From assembly GCA_004208945.1 (NCBI GenBank), contig SGPE01000030.1, positions 806,001-870,000 of the forward strand: 64,000 nt of DNA, given 5' to 3'. Source of the DNA: Pseudoalteromonas sp. CO133X (GTDB lineage Bacteria > Pseudomonadota > Gammaproteobacteria > Enterobacterales > Alteromonadaceae). Shown one piece after another: positions 53,294 to 62,102 of the stretch (positions within the stretch are counted from its first letter, which is position 1; every line of letters begins with the position of its first letter). Under the pieces are notes generated by a model. That model worked only from the letters and a program-made list of their open reading frames with translations. It searched no databases and was not told the origin of the DNA. Position numbers and translations under genes: made by a program.

Positions 53294-54829
53294 ATGAACA
53301 CACATGATAACCTCACGCAATTAATTGAGCATACGTGTCAAACTTATGCCGACCTTCCTGCCTACAATAGTGCGGGTAAAACCCTCACTTATGCTCAAGT
53401 AGAACAACAGTCTCGTTACTTAGCACAGTGGTTTCAACAACAAAGTGGCCTAGTTGCAGGGGATCGAATAGCCATTCAACTGCCTAATATTGTTGATTAC
53501 CCTATTGTTACCTATGCAGCATTTCGTGCAGGGTTAATCGTAGTCAATACCAACCCACTTTATACTGCCCGTGAAATGCTGCATCAGTTTAATGATGCAG
53601 TTGTAAAAGCCATTGTTATTCTTGATGCTCTTACCGATAAATTAGCCACCATTATCAATGATACGTCGATCAAAACCGTTATTGTTGCAGCCGCGGTTGC
53701 TGAGCCAACATTGCAAGAAGGTCAATTTTCGTTAAATGAACTCATTCGCCAAGGAGAAAGACTCGCCCCTCTTAATACTCATCAAGCAAGTCGCGATGAT
53801 ATTGCAGTTTTACAATACACAGGCGGAACCACAGGCATAGCAAAAGCTGCGATGCTAAGCCATGGCAATATTTTAGCCAATGCAGAGCAAATGAATGAGC
53901 GCTTTGACGACATTTTAAAGCCAGGTCAAGAAACAGGCATTTGCCCGCTACCGCTTTATCATATTTACGCCTTTACAGTGAATATGGTTGGCCTGTTTGC
54001 CATGGGGCAATTTAATGTACTGATTCCAAACCCTCGTGATTTAGATGCCTTAGTTAAGCAAATCGAACCGTTTGAGATTAATTACTTTTCAGGCATTAAC
54101 ACCCTATTTATTGGTTTGTGTATGCACCCAGGGTTTAAGGCACTGAATTTTTCGAACTTAAAAATGACCGTCTCAGGCGGCGCAGCCCTCACCCATGCAG
54201 CTGCCGATGCGTGGATGAGCACCACAGGTTGTACAATCACAGAAGGCTATGGCTTATCAGAAACCTCACCTGTTGCCACACTCAACGACTTTAAAAAAGA
54301 AGAAATTGGCAGTATTGGGCGGCCTCTTTCAAATACTACCGTCGAAATTTGGGATGAAAATGATGAACCTGTTGCTGACGGTGAGTCTGGCGAAATTGTT
54401 GTTAAAGGCCCACAGGTGATGATGGGTTACTGGCAGCGCCAAGATGAAACCGATAAATGCATGAAACGTGGCTTTTTCAAAACCGGAGATGTAGGCCTAA
54501 AATTGCCAAGTGGTAATTACAAAATTGTAGATCGTTTAAAAGACATGATTATTGTTTCTGGCTTTAACGTGTACCCTAACGAAGTTGAAAATGTACTGTG
54601 TCAGCACCCAGCCATCTGTGAAGCGGCCGTTATTGGAGCAAAAGATGAAAAAACTGGTGAGCGTGTATGCGCCTACATTACTTTGAAAGAGCATATAGAC
54701 GAACAACAAGTCACAGATTACTGCCGCGAAAACTTAAGTGCTTATAAAGTGCCTAAATCAATCATTTTTATGGAGGAGCTGCCTAAGTCAACGGTAGGCA
54801 AAATTTTACGTCGTGAGTTACGCCAATAA
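53294..54829 (+). CDS. Acyl-CoA synthetase (FadD-like, AMP-forming)
   Basis: A 511-residue ANL-superfamily ligase that adenylates a fatty acid and joins it to CoA. ATP loop LQYTGGTTGIAKAAMLSH, A5 motif GYGLSETSPVA, TGDVG motif, hinge RLKDMIIVSGFNVYPNEVE and the catalytic C-terminal Lys in PKSTVGKILRRELRQ are all present. It is shorter than E. coli FadD (561) but closest to the FadD group. It is paired with the SDR-like gene and followed by a good terminator. Confidence 0.88.
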   Translation: MNTHDNLTQLIEHTCQTYADLPAYNSAGKTLTYAQVEQQSRYLAQWFQQQSGLVAGDRIAIQLPNIVDYPIVTYAAFRAGLIVVNTNPLYTAREMLHQFNDAVVKAIVILDALTDKLATIINDTSIKTVIVAAAVAEPTLQEGQFSLNELIRQGERLAPLNTHQASRDDIAVLQYTGGTTGIAKAAMLSHGNILANAEQMNERFDDILKPGQETGICPLPLYHIYAFTVNMVGLFAMGQFNVLIPNPRDLDALVKQIEPFEINYFSGINTLFIGLCMHPGFKALNFSNLKMTVSGGAALTHAAADAWMSTTGCTITEGYGLSETSPVATLNDFKKEEIGSIGRPLSNTTVEIWDENDEPVADGESGEIVVKGPQVMMGYWQRQDETDKCMKRGFFKTGDVGLKLPSGNYKIVDRLKDMIIVSGFNVYPNEVENVLCQHPAICEAAVIGAKDEKTGERVCAYITLKEHIDEQQVTDYCRENLSAYKVPKSIIFMEELPKSTVGKILRRELRQ

Positions 54830-54880
54830 CAAAGCGATCGTTTTAGCCGCATAACTGGTATAAAATAGTTAAAAGATAAA

Positions 54881-54904
54881 AGCATACCGTTAGGTATGCT
54901 TTTT
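54881..54904 (+). terminator. Rho-independent terminator
   Basis: AGCATACC-GTTA-GGTATGCT followed by TTTT, 52 bp after the acyl-CoA ligase stop. Confidence 0.88.
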
Positions 54905-54928
54905 AATTTAAGCGGTTTTAAGGTCATT

Positions 54929-55348
54929 ATGGAAAAGTTTATTAATCACATTCAACTCGGTTACTTAGGTTTACTGCCGTTTTTAGGCTGCGTAGGCTGG
55001 CCACTCATAGCAGGGAGTAATGCTGTCAACTTAGACTTTTTCACTTATTATAGCATTGCTATTTTAGCCTTTATGGCTGGTAACTTATGGCATGCTGGCC
55101 AACAGACGCATGCTGATGCCATTAAAGCCATTATCCCTATCTTACCGATTGGCTTTTTAAGTTTTTTACCAGCAACTTGGACACTGACTTGGCTCGCTGC
55201 AAGTTTTTGGTTAGTGCTTTTATTCGAAAAAAGCTCACCGCAGTGGCAAACGTATCATATTGATTACCAAAAGATGCGATTCGTTTTAACCTCAGTGGTA
55301 TTTGTATGCCATATATTTGTGATTGGCATGAGTATCTATCCTGAGTAG
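54929..55348 (+). CDS. DUF3429 membrane protein
   Basis: A 139-residue protein with four to five membrane helices. The start LGYLGLLPFLGCVGWPLI, FFTYYSIAILAFMAGNLWHAG and FLPATWTLTWLAASFWLVLLFE fit DUF3429, a family of unknown function common in Alteromonadales. The ATG at 54929 has AAGG five bases upstream; earlier in-frame starts fall within the terminator. It leads a run of four same-strand genes up to 57577. Confidence 0.75.
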   Translation: MEKFINHIQLGYLGLLPFLGCVGWPLIAGSNAVNLDFFTYYSIAILAFMAGNLWHAGQQTHADAIKAIIPILPIGFLSFLPATWTLTWLAASFWLVLLFEKSSPQWQTYHIDYQKMRFVLTSVVFVCHIFVIGMSIYPE

Positions 55349-55402
55349 CCCTTTTCTCGCGTTTGCGGTAACATCCGCGGCTCAGATTTTTAAGGACTTG
55401 CT

Positions 55403-55774
55403 ATGATAGATCAACTACGCGCCAAGCTAGACCACCTCGGCGAAAATTACGTTGAAAAAGGTGCTCACTTCAAAATTAAAGTGATCCCATTTTTTTGTGC
55501 GATTCACATCAAAAAAGACCACAAAAACCAAGGTTCTTTAAAGCTGTATTCAAATCAGCTCATTGAAATATTTTTAGCAACCATGTTTTTGCTATTCGGA
55601 TTAATGCTTTTTGATACAGATGCAGGCTTTACCCACGGTCCTATTCATATCGTTATTGCCGTTTTGATTAGTTTTAACTTAATCTTTAAGCAAATTGCCA
55701 TTGAAGGTTTAAAAACTCGCTTAGCACTTTGCCCTGAAATTGCAGTTGAAACATCGCCAGAACAAGGCAAATAA
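55403..55774 (+). CDS. Small membrane protein of unknown function
   Basis: A 123-residue protein. The first 50 residues are polar and basic (HFKIKVIPFFCAIHIKKDHKNQGS), then two membrane helices follow (QLIEIFLATMFLLFGLMLF; HIVIAVLISFNLIFKQIA). No known motif. AAGGA upstream of the ATG supports translation. Only 4 bp separate it from the methyltransferase gene, so the two share a transcript. Confidence 0.65.
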   Translation: MIDQLRAKLDHLGENYVEKGAHFKIKVIPFFCAIHIKKDHKNQGSLKLYSNQLIEIFLATMFLLFGLMLFDTDAGFTHGPIHIVIAVLISFNLIFKQIAIEGLKTRLALCPEIAVETSPEQGK

Positions 55775-55778
55775 CAGC

Positions 55779-56579
55779 ATGTTTTTAGACCCAAGTTGGC
55801 GCATATTAACGGTTGGCGATGGTGATTTATCATTTTCGCATGCTTTAGCAAGTCATTTAAAACCCAAAAAGCTTGTTGCTTCGACCTATGATGATGCAAA
55901 TACCATAGAACAAAAATATGCCGACAATGCACTTAGCGCCTTGCAACAACTCAATATACAAACACTTACCGAGTTTGATGTAACAAAACCTGAATCGTGG
56001 CAGCGCTTAGGAGATGCTCGTTTCGATGTGGTAATTTTTCAATTTCCACTCATTCCAGCTTTTGTAGGTGAAGCTGCATTTAAAGCAAATACAAAACTCG
56101 GTGGTATGAATGTGTTAAACCGTGCTTTGTTGCATCGCTATTTAGACTACGCTAGTCAATTCGCATTAAATAAAAACGGCCCAATGCTGTGTTACATCAC
56201 CTCTAAAGATGTAAAACCCTATCGCGAATGGAATATTGAAGGCAGCTTAAATCAGGGGCTAAACTGCCATTATTTAGGGCAAATGCCATTTGATATTAAC
56301 CTATTCCCTGGCTATAAAATTCGCAATGTTGACCGCGATAAACACGTTAAAGACACCAGTGGCATTACCTACGTCTTTAGCGAAAAAACGAACAGCGAGA
56401 TTACCTCTAAGCTTACTTTACCCGCTTATTTAGGTGATAAACACTGTGCATTATGCCGCGTTGGTCCTTATATGGCACAAGAAGATGAAGACAAACATTT
56501 GTTAAGCAAAAAACATAAGCAAATGGAAAAATTTGAACAGGATTGGCAAGCATGGCTTGCACAAAACAACGAGGAGTAA
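55779..56579 (+). CDS. Bmt5-like (DUF2431) methyltransferase with C-terminal zinc finger
   Basis: A 266-residue Rossmann-fold methyltransferase of the family that includes yeast Bmt5, which methylates a 25S rRNA uridine. SAM loop VGDGDLSFSHAL near residue 12, ASTYDDANTIEQKY near 33, and FDVVIFQFPL near 80 are the family landmarks. The last 50 residues add CALC, 13 residues, H, 5 residues, H (HLLSKKH), a C2H2 finger of the U1-like kind that suits RNA binding. The ATG at 55779 is used. It is followed two bases later by the oxidoreductase gene. The target RNA in bacteria is unknown. Confidence 0.78.
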   Translation: MFLDPSWRILTVGDGDLSFSHALASHLKPKKLVASTYDDANTIEQKYADNALSALQQLNIQTLTEFDVTKPESWQRLGDARFDVVIFQFPLIPAFVGEAAFKANTKLGGMNVLNRALLHRYLDYASQFALNKNGPMLCYITSKDVKPYREWNIEGSLNQGLNCHYLGQMPFDINLFPGYKIRNVDRDKHVKDTSGITYVFSEKTNSEITSKLTLPAYLGDKHCALCRVGPYMAQEDEDKHLLSKKHKQMEKFEQDWQAWLAQNNEE

Positions 56580-56581
56580 CC

Positions 56582-57577
56582 ATGAACTTTGTGATTGTCG
56601 GTACCAATTTTATAAGCGACACGCTACTAAGTGCAGCCAAACAAATTGAACAATTCTCCTTATATGGCGTGTGCTCTCGAGAGCAGCAAACAGGCGAAGC
56701 TTTTCTTGCAAAGCACGACATTGCTGACGCTAAAGTGTTCACTAATATTGAACAAGTATGCCAAGACCCATTAGTCGATGCAGTCTACATTGCTGCACCA
56801 AATAGCCTACACAAACACTACGCTGTCATGTGTTTAGAAGCCGGTAAACATGTTTTAGGTGAGAAGCCTTCGGCTGCTAATAGCAAAGAGCTTGCGGCAA
56901 TCATTCAAGCGGCAAAAACCCATCAACGCCTATACATGGAAGCGATGATGACCACGCATTTACCAAACTTTGCACGCTTAAAAAATGCCCTCACAAAAAT
57001 TGGTACACCGCGCAAATATATTGGTCAATATAGTCAATACTCATCACGTTACGATAAATATAAAAATGGCGAGCGGCCAAATACTTTCTTGCCAGAATTT
57101 GCTAATGGTGCACTGGTCGATTTAGGTATCTATCCGCTTTATATTTTACTCGCTTTATGGGGCGCGCCTCAAAGTGTAAAAGCCAGCGGTGTGTTGCTTG
57201 AAACAGGTGTTGATGGCGCTGGCGATGTGTTATTGAATTACGCCGATAAACAAGCGGTGATCAGCTACTCTAAAATCTCGCAAGGTGATAATTTTACTGA
57301 AATTCAAGGTGAAAAAGGCCGTATTCGTATCGAAGCGGTATCACTATTAAAACGTATGCAGTTTATTGGTAATGATGGCACGGTTGAAGAGCTCTCAGAG
57401 CCATTTGATGAACACTTTATGCGCCACGAAGTAAGCCACTTTATTAATGCAGTAAAAGCAGGGCAGATTGAGTCGAGTGTCAACACACATACTTTATCAA
57501 AACAGGTTATGGCTGTGCTTGATGAAGCAAGAGCTCAATTAGGTGTTGTCTACCCTGCTGATAATCATATTTCCTGA
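56582..57577 (+). CDS. Gfo/Idh/MocA-family oxidoreductase
   Basis: A 331-residue NAD(P)-dependent oxidoreductase of sugars or related compounds. N-terminal Rossmann fold (MNFVIVGTNFISDTLLSAA), then DAVYIAAPNSLHKHYAVMCLEAGKHVLGEKPSAAN with the catalytic EKP, and a C-terminal substrate domain with GALVDLGIYPLYILLALWG. The ATG at 56582 has GAGGAG six bases upstream. It ends a short operon; a bidirectional terminator follows. The substrate is not predictable. Confidence 0.87.
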   Translation: MNFVIVGTNFISDTLLSAAKQIEQFSLYGVCSREQQTGEAFLAKHDIADAKVFTNIEQVCQDPLVDAVYIAAPNSLHKHYAVMCLEAGKHVLGEKPSAANSKELAAIIQAAKTHQRLYMEAMMTTHLPNFARLKNALTKIGTPRKYIGQYSQYSSRYDKYKNGERPNTFLPEFANGALVDLGIYPLYILLALWGAPQSVKASGVLLETGVDGAGDVLLNYADKQAVISYSKISQGDNFTEIQGEKGRIRIEAVSLLKRMQFIGNDGTVEELSEPFDEHFMRHEVSHFINAVKAGQIESSVNTHTLSKQVMAVLDEARAQLGVVYPADNHIS

Positions 57578-57595
57578 TAATACCTCGTAACATAA

Positions 57596-57620
57596 AAAGG
57601 CGAGAATTATACTCGCCTTT
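57596..57620. terminator. Bidirectional terminator
   Basis: The 9-bp stem AAAGGCGAG/CTCGCCTTT (57596-57604 with 57612-57620) with a 7-nt loop lies between the convergent oxidoreductase and TonB-receptor genes. Confidence 0.85.
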
Positions 57621-57640
57621 ATCGGTTTAACTCGTAGCTT

Positions 57641-59692
57641 CTAAAACCTATAAGTAACTGAAGCCCCTAAAGTTTGTGGGTTCACAACACCCACATAACC
57701 TTGCGGGTAACGACCACTGGCAGGCTCTCTTGCTGTGTACTCTTGCTCATCGAATGCATTATTAATAAATGCACTAATCAACCATTGCTCAGTATCGTAA
57801 GTAATCGTTAAACGAGTAAGGGTATAATCGCCCGCAACGCGCTCTTCTGTGTTTGTTAAGTCACCATAAAACTCATCAACATAATTAGCGCTCAAATTAA
57901 CTTTTAGGCTATCTGTAAACCAATGCGATAAACCTAAGCTTGCTGTTAATTCAGGAGCTGAGTTAAGGTCATTATCCACAGCTTCAGGAAATGCTGACGA
58001 TTCATCGATTTTAGTTTTTAATAATCCTAAACCACCATGTAATTGCCATTGGTCGCCCAACATACTGTATGCTTCAAGCTCTAAGCCGTAGCTGTGTGCA
58101 TCTTCAATATTAGTAATTCTCCGTGCTGCGCTCAGTGCCTGATAACCGTTAAAGTTGTTATAAAACACATTAGCACTAATATTTAGATCGCCATTATTTA
58201 AAACACTACGGGAGCCGATTTCATAGGTGTTTACCGTCTCTTCATCGTAGTAGTAGTAATCTTCAGCAGTAAAGTCTAATGCGCCACCACCCGCGTTGTA
58301 ACCTCTGCGAGCACTTGCAAATAACGTTGTTTCTTCGGTAATTTTGTATTGCAGGGCAAGCTTAGGTAAACGTAGAGTATGCGAGTCATCTAATTGCTCA
58401 ACAAGCATGTCACCGCGAAATGCCATATTGAAGTTACGTACTTGTTCTTCACGTTCAATACGCAGCCCTGCTGTTAAAGTAAGTTGGCTATTTAAGTTAA
58501 AGCTTGATTCACCGTAAATTGCCGTTGATTTGCTGCTATCGTCACCGAAGTAATAAGTAGCCCCTACACTCTCAAAATCTTGGTCGCGGTCAAAATAAGC
58601 AAGCCCGACAAAACCTGAGTAAAAATCACTATTTAAGCCAAAGTTTAATTTAGTATCTAGGGTTACATTTGATTCATCCATCGAAACATCTGATTCAGCA
58701 CTTTGCTGCGGCTCATAGGCATCAAATGCCCATTTGTAATCCATATAGGCAACGAGCACATCTAGCGAGAAGTTTTCATTAATTTTGTAGTCAACATTGA
58801 CCTGTGTTGTATCTGATTCAGTATCCAGAATACGTTGAAATAGGGGTATATAATCGGTTGGCTCAGCAGCTTCAAAGTATTTACGTCCAGCGTTACCCTC
58901 TTCGTTGTATGTTGAATAGGTCAGTTGTACAGATAAATCCTCGAATGGGGTATAAAGGAGTTTGGCACGGGTGCTACTAGTATCCAGCTTGTTTAGTTCT
59001 CGATCTGTTGGGTTTGTGTCGTACACTGGTGGGTTAGAGAAAGTCTCACCATCAATATATTGCGTTGATAAGCGAAATGCTAACACATCTTCAACGAGTG
59101 CCCCCGATATAACCGCCGCCGTATCAAAATAGTTATCTTGATTACGATAACCAACGCGCACTGCTCCCTCAAATTCTTGCGTTGGGGCTTTAGTTTTCAT
59201 GTATACCGCGCCAGCAATACTATTTCGACCATTGCTTGTAGATTGCGGACCTCGGTATACTTCGATCTGCTCCATATCCCAAAGGCCAGTATCGCCCGTA
59301 AGGTCTGCAACAAAGGGCTGGCTTACCCCATCAATTAATGTTGAGACACGCGCTTTCGAACCACCACTAAATGAGTTAAAACCTGTTGCACCACCATTGC
59401 CAGACACACCCCGCATATCCGGTACTGCGCCAGTTAACACAACCACATTAGCCATCTCTGAAAGAGCTTCTGATATAGATGCAAGCTGACCATTTTCAAT
59501 TAATGACGTATCAACAACAGCAACTGATGACATGGTTTCTTTCAATGATTTTTCAGTTTTTTCACCGGTGACAACAATCGTATCCATCGATTTTCGATTA
59601 CTTTCGTCATCAGCTAATACGGCTGTATTAGTAACAAGTAATGAAGCTGCAATCACAGCTGATAGTGAGTTTAATTTAAATGCAGTGGCCAA
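57641..59692 (-). CDS. TonB-dependent receptor, probably siderophore/iron
   Basis: A 683-residue outer membrane receptor. The signal peptide ends near VLADDES. TonB-box-like DTIVVTG is followed by a plug (about 45-160; VVVLTGAVPDMRGVSGNGG, RVSTLIDGVSQPF, QIEVYRGPQSTSNGRNSIAGAVYMKTK) and a barrel ending in Phe (SVTYRF). It is divergent from a DUF3325-like/DUF3649-like/PepSY operon, an arrangement usual for ferric-siderophore receptors, and a candidate Fur site lies between. The ligand is not known. Confidence 0.83.
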   Translation of the reverse strand: MATAFKLNSLSAVIAASLLVTNTAVLADDESNRKSMDTIVVTGEKTEKSLKETMSSVAVVDTSLIENGQLASISEALSEMANVVVLTGAVPDMRGVSGNGGATGFNSFSGGSKARVSTLIDGVSQPFVADLTGDTGLWDMEQIEVYRGPQSTSNGRNSIAGAVYMKTKAPTQEFEGAVRVGYRNQDNYFDTAAVISGALVEDVLAFRLSTQYIDGETFSNPPVYDTNPTDRELNKLDTSSTRAKLLYTPFEDLSVQLTYSTYNEEGNAGRKYFEAAEPTDYIPLFQRILDTESDTTQVNVDYKINENFSLDVLVAYMDYKWAFDAYEPQQSAESDVSMDESNVTLDTKLNFGLNSDFYSGFVGLAYFDRDQDFESVGATYYFGDDSSKSTAIYGESSFNLNSQLTLTAGLRIEREEQVRNFNMAFRGDMLVEQLDDSHTLRLPKLALQYKITEETTLFASARRGYNAGGGALDFTAEDYYYYDEETVNTYEIGSRSVLNNGDLNISANVFYNNFNGYQALSAARRITNIEDAHSYGLELEAYSMLGDQWQLHGGLGLLKTKIDESSAFPEAVDNDLNSAPELTASLGLSHWFTDSLKVNLSANYVDEFYGDLTNTEERVAGDYTLTRLTITYDTEQWLISAFINNAFDEQEYTAREPASGRYPQGYVGVVNPQTLGASVTYRF

Positions 59693-59787
59693 TTTTCTTT
59701 CCCCAAAAAGAGATTATTAGTATTTATGAATGTTTGAGCTAATAGAAAAGCGCGAAAAATCTAGCACAACGAAAACGCTATTGCAAT

Positions 59788-59802
59788 TGAGTTTAGTTAT
59801 CA
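59788..59802. promoter_or_regulatory. Candidate Fur box between receptor and PepSY operon
   Basis: TGAGTTTAGTTATCA (reverse complement TGATAACTAAACTCA) matches 10 of 14 positions of the 7-1-7 Fur motif. It sits in the 146-bp divergent promoter region. Confidence 0.4.
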
Positions 59803-59838
59803 TTTAGAATTGTAAAAAATAACTACAACTAACTACCT

Positions 59839-60099
59839 ATGTTTTTTACTTTATCAACCTTACTGCTTGCATTAGCGGTGGGGATATTTTATTGCACTCG
59901 AAAGCAGCAACGCTTATTAATAAAACCTTTGAACAAACGTTTTCGAGGGGTCGCTGTAAGCTTAGTAATCACCGCTATTATTTTGACCTCTCAACAGTTT
60001 TCAAACTCTGCAACTGTGTTTTTAGTCATTTTTACACTGATGATAATGTTAATGCTGATCCCACTTCTAAGCTTGTTCTATAAAAAGGATAATTCATGA
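59839..60099 (+). CDS. Small membrane protein, DUF3325-like
   Basis: An 86-residue protein with three membrane helices and the internal CTRKQQRLLIKPLNKRFRGVA, similar in layout to DUF3325 proteins of iron-uptake operons. It overlaps the next gene by 4 bp (ATGA). The role is unknown; co-occurrence with PepSY proteins implies iron handling. Confidence 0.65.
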   Translation: MFFTLSTLLLALAVGIFYCTRKQQRLLIKPLNKRFRGVAVSLVITAIILTSQQFSNSATVFLVIFTLMIMLMLIPLLSLFYKKDNS

Positions 60100-60386
60100 C
60101 TCGCTCTCAAAAATATCAGCCGACATGGCTAGGTAAGACCTTCGCAGGCGCACTACTAGGATTAGCGCTTGCATTTATACTTATCGCTTTTTTTGCGTGG
60201 TATGGTCCGGGCGGGATTGATGCGCGCGATAAAGTGCAGTTCAACATGTGGATGATTCCCCCCTTATGGTTGTCTATTTTTAGTTTCACTTACTTATTTA
60301 ATTCTGCAAAACAGGCATGGCTACTTTTAGGTGGGTTAACTGTACTGCTTTACACAGGCTTTTTTATGCTAAGAGGTGGGCTATGA
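60096..60386 (+). CDS. Small membrane protein, DUF3649-like
   Basis: A 96-residue protein with three membrane helices (ALLGLALAFILIAFFAWY; MWMIPPLWLSIFSFTYLF; AWLLLGGLTVLLYTGFF). Position between the DUF3325-like and PepSY genes fits DUF3649. It overlaps both neighbours by 4 bp, so the three are one translationally coupled unit. Confidence 0.65.
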   Translation: MTRSQKYQPTWLGKTFAGALLGLALAFILIAFFAWYGPGGIDARDKVQFNMWMIPPLWLSIFSFTYLFNSAKQAWLLLGGLTVLLYTGFFMLRGGL

Positions 60387-61954
60387 AAGTAAGGTCTGAT
60401 ATTTTACGTACCTATCAAGGTGTACATACTTGGACAGGGATCATCGCAGGTTTAGTGCTATTTATTGGCTTTTATGCAGGCAGCTTAACCATGTTCAAGC
60501 ATGAAATCCAACAATGGGCAGCTCCCCTACAAACTTCTAAAGTTACGGTTGAGAACTATGATTACCAACCTTTAGTCGATGCTGCAATAGCTGAAAAGCC
60601 AGCGCAACTGGCAAAAGGATTTAGTCTCGATTTACATACTGAAAATGCGCCACTTTCTTGGTATGTAAAAGGTGGCCCACGTGGCATGCACCTAGATAAT
60701 GAGCTACAAACAGCTTATTTAAGCGCAAAGGGACAGCTCACAATAGAACAACAAACAGAGAACAAACTCGCTGATTTAGTGGACTATTTACATCGCACTG
60801 CAGGCATTGCAGGCGAAATTGGTCATGATCAGTCAGGGGTTTATGTGTTGGGCATCGCTTCTGTCTTGTACTTTTTGGCGCTTGTCTCTGGCGTAATTAT
60901 TTTATTGCCGACCTTAGTGAAAACATTTTTTGCGCTTCGTAAAGAAAAAGGCCCAAGCCGCTTTTGGCTCGATAGCCATAATCTAATTGGCATTGCCAGC
61001 TTACCTTTTCATTTAGTGATTGCATTTACTGTTGTGGTGTTTGCTTTTCACGATTTTATTTATGGTGGTCTTGCTCAATTTTATGGCGATAAGCCTTTAT
61101 TTGAACGCACTCCCCCAGCAGCACAAAGCTATCATATTAAAGATTTACCACGTATAAATGAGCAAATTTTAGCTGCTAAAAACTATGCACCAGGCTATAC
61201 CCCGATTCATGTCCGCTACAGCAACCTAAATTCAGCCACTCCATCAGCTGTATTTATGATGAGTAATGAACAAGCCGTCGTGCGCGGTCCAAAAACTGAT
61301 TACTTATTTATGAATCCGTATACTTTAGAAGTGGTAAACTCTAGCTACCCGCAAGGTGATGAAAGTATTTGGGGCAATATGGTCGCCAGTATATTTTCTT
61401 TACACTTTGGCACCTACGGTGGTGAATGGGGACGCTGGGGCTACTTTATTATGGGCCTACTGGGCGCATTTTTATTCTATTCTGGTAACTTACTATGGAT
61501 TGATAAACGTTTTAAAAAAGACCCGACTAAACGCAGTACTTTATTCATGGCAAAGCTTACGATTGGTGTGTGTTTAGGCTCGATGCTTGCTGTCGTAAGC
61601 ACCTTGATCACCGCCAAATGGCTGCCCAGCATCGTTGCTAATACTAATTACGGCACATTAATATGTTATTACGCAGTATTTTTTGCATTTGTTGGATTCA
61701 CCTTTGTAAGAGGCACAAGCAGAGCAACTGCAATGGGCTTATATTTACTTGCAGTCTTATGCGCAACCATGGTTATTTCTAGTTTTGTAAAATTGCTGAC
61801 AACACATAATGGCTTTGCTCTGTATTCAAGTTATCTAGTAGATGCCGTCGCCATTATTTTCAGCGTTATTTTTTTTGCACTTGCTAAGCGAAACCAGCGC
61901 AAAGCGGAGCCTGACAGGATCATGCCAAGCTTCAATAAACTAAGCCAAGCTTAA
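60383..61954 (+). CDS. PepSY-associated membrane protein (putative ferric reductase/iron uptake)
   Basis: A 523-residue inner membrane protein of the PepSY_TM (PiuB-like) family, thought to reduce or release iron from siderophores taken up by TonB receptors. The N-terminal TYQGVHTWTGIIAGLVLFIGFYAGSLTMFKHEI, LHRTAGIAGEIGHDQSGVYVLGIASVLYFLALVSGVII and FWLDSHNLIGIASLPFHLVIAFT carry conserved His residues in or near helices. About six helices are seen. The ATG at 60383 (AGAGGTGGG upstream) overlaps the previous stop. Fur-controlled expression is likely. Confidence 0.85.
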   Translation: MKVRSDILRTYQGVHTWTGIIAGLVLFIGFYAGSLTMFKHEIQQWAAPLQTSKVTVENYDYQPLVDAAIAEKPAQLAKGFSLDLHTENAPLSWYVKGGPRGMHLDNELQTAYLSAKGQLTIEQQTENKLADLVDYLHRTAGIAGEIGHDQSGVYVLGIASVLYFLALVSGVIILLPTLVKTFFALRKEKGPSRFWLDSHNLIGIASLPFHLVIAFTVVVFAFHDFIYGGLAQFYGDKPLFERTPPAAQSYHIKDLPRINEQILAAKNYAPGYTPIHVRYSNLNSATPSAVFMMSNEQAVVRGPKTDYLFMNPYTLEVVNSSYPQGDESIWGNMVASIFSLHFGTYGGEWGRWGYFIMGLLGAFLFYSGNLLWIDKRFKKDPTKRSTLFMAKLTIGVCLGSMLAVVSTLITAKWLPSIVANTNYGTLICYYAVFFAFVGFTFVRGTSRATAMGLYLLAVLCATMVISSFVKLLTTHNGFALYSSYLVDAVAIIFSVIFFALAKRNQRKAEPDRIMPSFNKLSQA

Positions 61955-62102
61955 GCTAGCACTTAGCTGGGGTAGTAAAGGAATTTACTACCCTGTTCAC
62001 ATTACTAATAACTAAATTCATTTAACGAAAAACATTTCTTAAAACTAAAAACATCAGTAGAATCGCGGCAAATTCTAGCTTAAAAATTTCATAAGGACAG
62101 TG

